Below, piece after piece: positions 61,624-64,000 of a stretch of 64,000 nt of DNA. The position numbers and the translations under genes were made by a program. Below the pieces are notes generated by a model. The model had not been told where the DNA came from and did no database searches. It saw only the letters and a list, made by a program, of their open reading frames with translations. How positions within the stretch are numbered: the first letter of the stretch is position 1; every line of letters begins with the position of its first letter. Source of the DNA: Cycas panzhihuaensis (taxonomy: Eukaryota > Cycadophyta); the NCBI GenBank assembly GCA_023213395.1, contig CM041465.1:7874001-7938000 (forward strand), read 5' to 3'.

Positions 61624-62110
61624 ATGGCAATGAATCCAAGTAATGTAAGCTTTCCTATATTTAACATAAATGATTTTTAACTATAGAGTATAATAATGAA
61701 AGCATACTTTATTTCAAATGATCTTTAGAAATATGTAAAAGATAGATATAAACCAAATATTAAAGAATATATGAAAAAGGACAATGAAGCCCTAGTACTA
61801 TTATTTTGTAGTATAGATGACAATGTATTCTCTAATATTTATGAAATAACTACATCCAAATCTGTATGAGATACTTTAGAATTGATTTATGGGGGAGATA
61901 CTTTAGAATTTAATATTACTAATTATAATGATGATATTTTTCCTGTGAGGTAGATGTTAGAGTAGGTATATTTTGATAAAAAGACTAATGTTACTTGTAC
62001 TAGTATAGATTTCAATAAAAGTAAAGACTCCAATGTTCCATTTGGTAAGATGATAAATACCTTAGACTTGACAAAAGTAAAAGACAAAGATTAAGACAAA
62101 GCTACCTCTA
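61624..62110 (+). pseudogene. Copia gag N-terminal part
   Basis: From the ATG at 61624: MAMNPSNVSFPIFNINDF, then MKAYFISNDL, YMKKDNEALVLLFCSIDD and SNIYEITTSKSV-stop-DTLEL. This is the UBN2-type gag N-terminus (F..Y..W...M.., ALx.I...ld, a..WdtL..Y). Stops stand at Trp sites (DF-stop, DL-stop-KYV, SV-stop-DTL). The C-terminal part is replaced by low-complexity sequence. Confidence 0.7.
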
Positions 62111-62310
62111 CTCATTCAAATCAAACTATATATACTTGGAATCCATTTAAACTACATAATACTAAAGAGACACACTTTGTTGAAATGATGATAAGGCAAG
62201 TTGTTGACTACATTAAGAATGATGATCAAGCTAAAGGACAAGTATTCAAAGTCTTTTTCAAGTATAGGTACCATAAGTTCAAGGAAAAATAAAAGATGGT
62301 CATGATGAAC
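62111..62310 (+). pseudogene. Copia RNase H C-terminal remnant
   Basis: QTIYTWNPFKLHNTKETHF, VVDYIKNDDQ and KVFFKYRYHKFKEK align with NQSIIQMTWNP, KHIETQHHF, IEDQIENIF and TKPLGKIKFHKFKDK of the copia tail at 30660-31400. It directly follows gag remnants, which shows that most of pol is gone. Confidence 0.6.
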
Positions 62311-62313
62311 ATT

Positions 62314-62322
62314 AAGGGGGAG
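62314..62322 (+). other. Polypurine tract of deleted copia element
   Basis: AAGGGGGAG just before the LTR start TGTTAGGG. Confidence 0.85.
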
Positions 62323-62324
62323 TA

Positions 62325-62671
62325 TGTTAGGGTTAATATTCCTCACCCCAATCCTACCTTAGAAACATGTGAGTGTACAGATATTAAGGGTAAGTTATAT
62401 GAGTTTATTTTAATGTTAAGTTCAATATTATTTTATATTTATTTAAATTTGAGATCTTGATGAAGTTTCCCTCTTCTCTCATAACTATATATCTTATAAG
62501 GTGCATAACCTTAGTGTTTTTTAACACCACCTACTTTGGAATATTTATATACTCTTCAACTATGGCTTGAATATAATGATGTATTACAAATACATTTTCA
62601 ATATGTATTGAGATCAATGTTTAAGATCAATGTTTACGTGCTCTACTCTACTCTTTGCTATATTCCCAATG
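62325..62671 (+). repeat. 3' LTR of deleted copia element
   Basis: It starts TGTTAGGGTTAATATTCC and ends TATTCCCAATG, aligned with CAACA of the 5' LTR. It has small insertions relative to the 5' LTR, including a partial repeat of AGATCAATGTTT. The GTGTTTTTTAACACC palindrome is at 62514-62528. Confidence 0.85.
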
Positions 62672-63666
62672 TAGCTTGGAGCTAGTTTTAGATTTGTCTA
62701 GATAGAATTTTAAGGTTTTGAATTACTTAAAGTTGACCCTTTTATATGTGCTTTCTTAAGTCATATTTCACTAATTGAGGACTTATTTCACATATTACAA
62801 AGGGTTTTTTTTTATTTTTTATTACTTATATTTATCTTATTAGTTGTTATACCTAATTTTTAGCTAACATATATATTATGTTATTATTGTAGGTACCCTA
62901 TTTGAGTGAAGAAGGCTACTTTTATCTTACAAGCGTGGTCCTTTCTTTGAGCATCCTAAACCCTACCTTTTATGATTTATTTACATTTCTTTTTTATTTT
63001 TTTATTTATTTCTTGAAAAGAACTCTTAGATTTAAGCAAGACCACATTTAAAAAATAAGTTAAACTCAAAAGATTAAAAAAGATAATTTTTAATTAAATA
63101 ATAAAAACTTTTCCACCCTTGTAAGAGGAATGATTAAGACCCTTGAAGTTACCACTCTGCACATGCCTTTTCCTTTTCTTAAGATCTATAGATATTAGAA
63201 AAAGGCATTAGCTATAAGGTGTATTAAATAGTAAGTTGAGGTGTAAACATATCCTTAGAGTTTGAATATCTAGCTAGACCTAGAGGGGGGAGTACCTTGG
63301 TTAGTAGTCCTTTATTAAATCTGTCACTCAATATAAATTCTATGTAGGTGGAAAAATAGTGTCAAGGGCTATATTAGCCTTCTATACTCACATACCTATG
63401 TATATAGAACTTAACTTACTTACATACTAAAGTATATAGAGTCCCTAAACTGGTACCTATAGGTAGGTACCACTAGACAAAATAGCAATTGAGGGCTTCC
63501 TAGAGATCTGTTAAAACTATAACATTTTAGTTTAATAGCCTACTAGGTAGATAGATCACAAAGATACATAAACATAGAAACTCAAATTCTAATATCCAAC
63601 ATTATTAAACTAAGTAGAGGTAACAACTTTTTAGCTTAAAATAAATAAGTTAAAAACCTATTAATC
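62672..63666 (+). other. Leader upstream of the last copia gag
   Basis: No ORF. 63010-63475 resembles, in sense orientation, the leader of the nested copia element (42645-43110). This suggests that the gag following it belongs to a related element. Confidence 0.45.
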
Positions 63667-64000
63667 ATGAATGATTATTGGACCTATGTAAATAGGGATA
63701 TTATTAAACCTACACCTACTAAGGACCCAAATAATCCAGACCTAAAGATTCATCGTTACCTTATTATCATAGCTACCTTTAGGGTCAAAGATAATATTAC
63801 TCTCCCTTTACTTTACCTCACAGTTGAAGACCAAGTTGACTAGAATATTAAAATTGGTGATACCTCTCATAAAGCTTGGAGCACCATATACCCCCTTTAT
63901 GAGAGAAAAGATGAGTCAAGATCAATCACCTTAAAATCTTACCTCTTTACCATTCCTTTTATTGGTTCAATAGCCTCTCACCATATAGAAGTTGAAACCA
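63667..64000 (+). pseudogene. Copia gag, partial at window end
   Basis: From the ATG at 63667: MNDYWTYVNRDIIKP, KIHRYLIIIATFRVKDNI, then SHKAWSTIYPLYERKDESRS and LKSYLFTIPFIGSIASHHIE. The AW..L...YE......LK..L......SI..HI pattern is that of copia gag proteins. One TAG lies at about 63841. The rest lies outside the window. Confidence 0.6.

Larger units (their letters stand above)
59708..62671 (+). mobile_element. Internally deleted Ty1/copia element
   Basis: 5' LTR 59708-60031, primer site, leader, gag N-terminus, RNase H remnant, polypurine tract and 3' LTR 62325-62671: about 3 kb in all. Protease, integrase and most of RT are missing, so it could move only with help. Flanks TAGTC (59703-59707) and TAGCT (62672-62676) may be a decayed target duplication. 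Confidence 0.85.

Overview
The window looks like repeat-rich intergenic DNA from a plant nuclear genome. I find no convincing host gene, rRNA, tRNA or bacterial-type operon. Nearly everything I can support is a retrotransposon or a piece of one: Ty3/gypsy elements of the Tat type, Ty1/copia elements, and one L1-type LINE. The plant assignment rests on the element families, their long LTRs, a tRNA-iMet type primer site, and stop codons that sit at CAG and TGG positions, as expected from decay of CHG-methylated DNA. I make no claim about the species.

Layout. 1-528 is the 3' part of a copia reverse transcriptase, cut by a gypsy LTR. 529-17042 is a long minus-strand gypsy element with both LTRs. 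Its right-hand LTR (14411-17042) also serves as the 3' LTR of a second copy of the same family (internal part 17043-27104), giving LTR-internal-LTR-internal; the second copy stops inside gag at about 27104. 27105-30610 is the gag, protease and 5' LTR end of an unrelated minus-strand gypsy element. 30660-31717 is a plus-strand copia tail with its 3' LTR. From 31870 a third, older and more decayed gypsy element of the same general type runs on the plus strand. A complete 9.1 kb minus-strand copia element (37828-46904, target duplication TAGTT) is inserted in it. 48250-49575 holds a decayed minus-strand ORF related to the extra gene of the first two gypsy copies. 52084-58531 is a full-length minus-strand LINE with a 16-bp target duplication. 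59708-62671 is a small, internally deleted copia element, and 63667-64000 is the start of another copia gag.

The most interesting biology is in the gypsy family. (1) All three copies carry an extra RNase H domain (TNNEAEY / YDSQ / HIPxALN motifs, like the archaeal-type RNase H of Tat elements) downstream of integrase; the stretch between the ordinary RNase H and integrase has none. (2) The two minus-strand copies carry, antisense between integrase and this RNase H, a gene-like ORF with a motif resembling the plant mobile domain, a coiled tail and two apparent introns; removing the second keeps the reading frame. A relative of this ORF lies antisense next to the third copy. The elements therefore look like carriers of a spliced, host-like antisense gene. 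All copies seen here are decayed.
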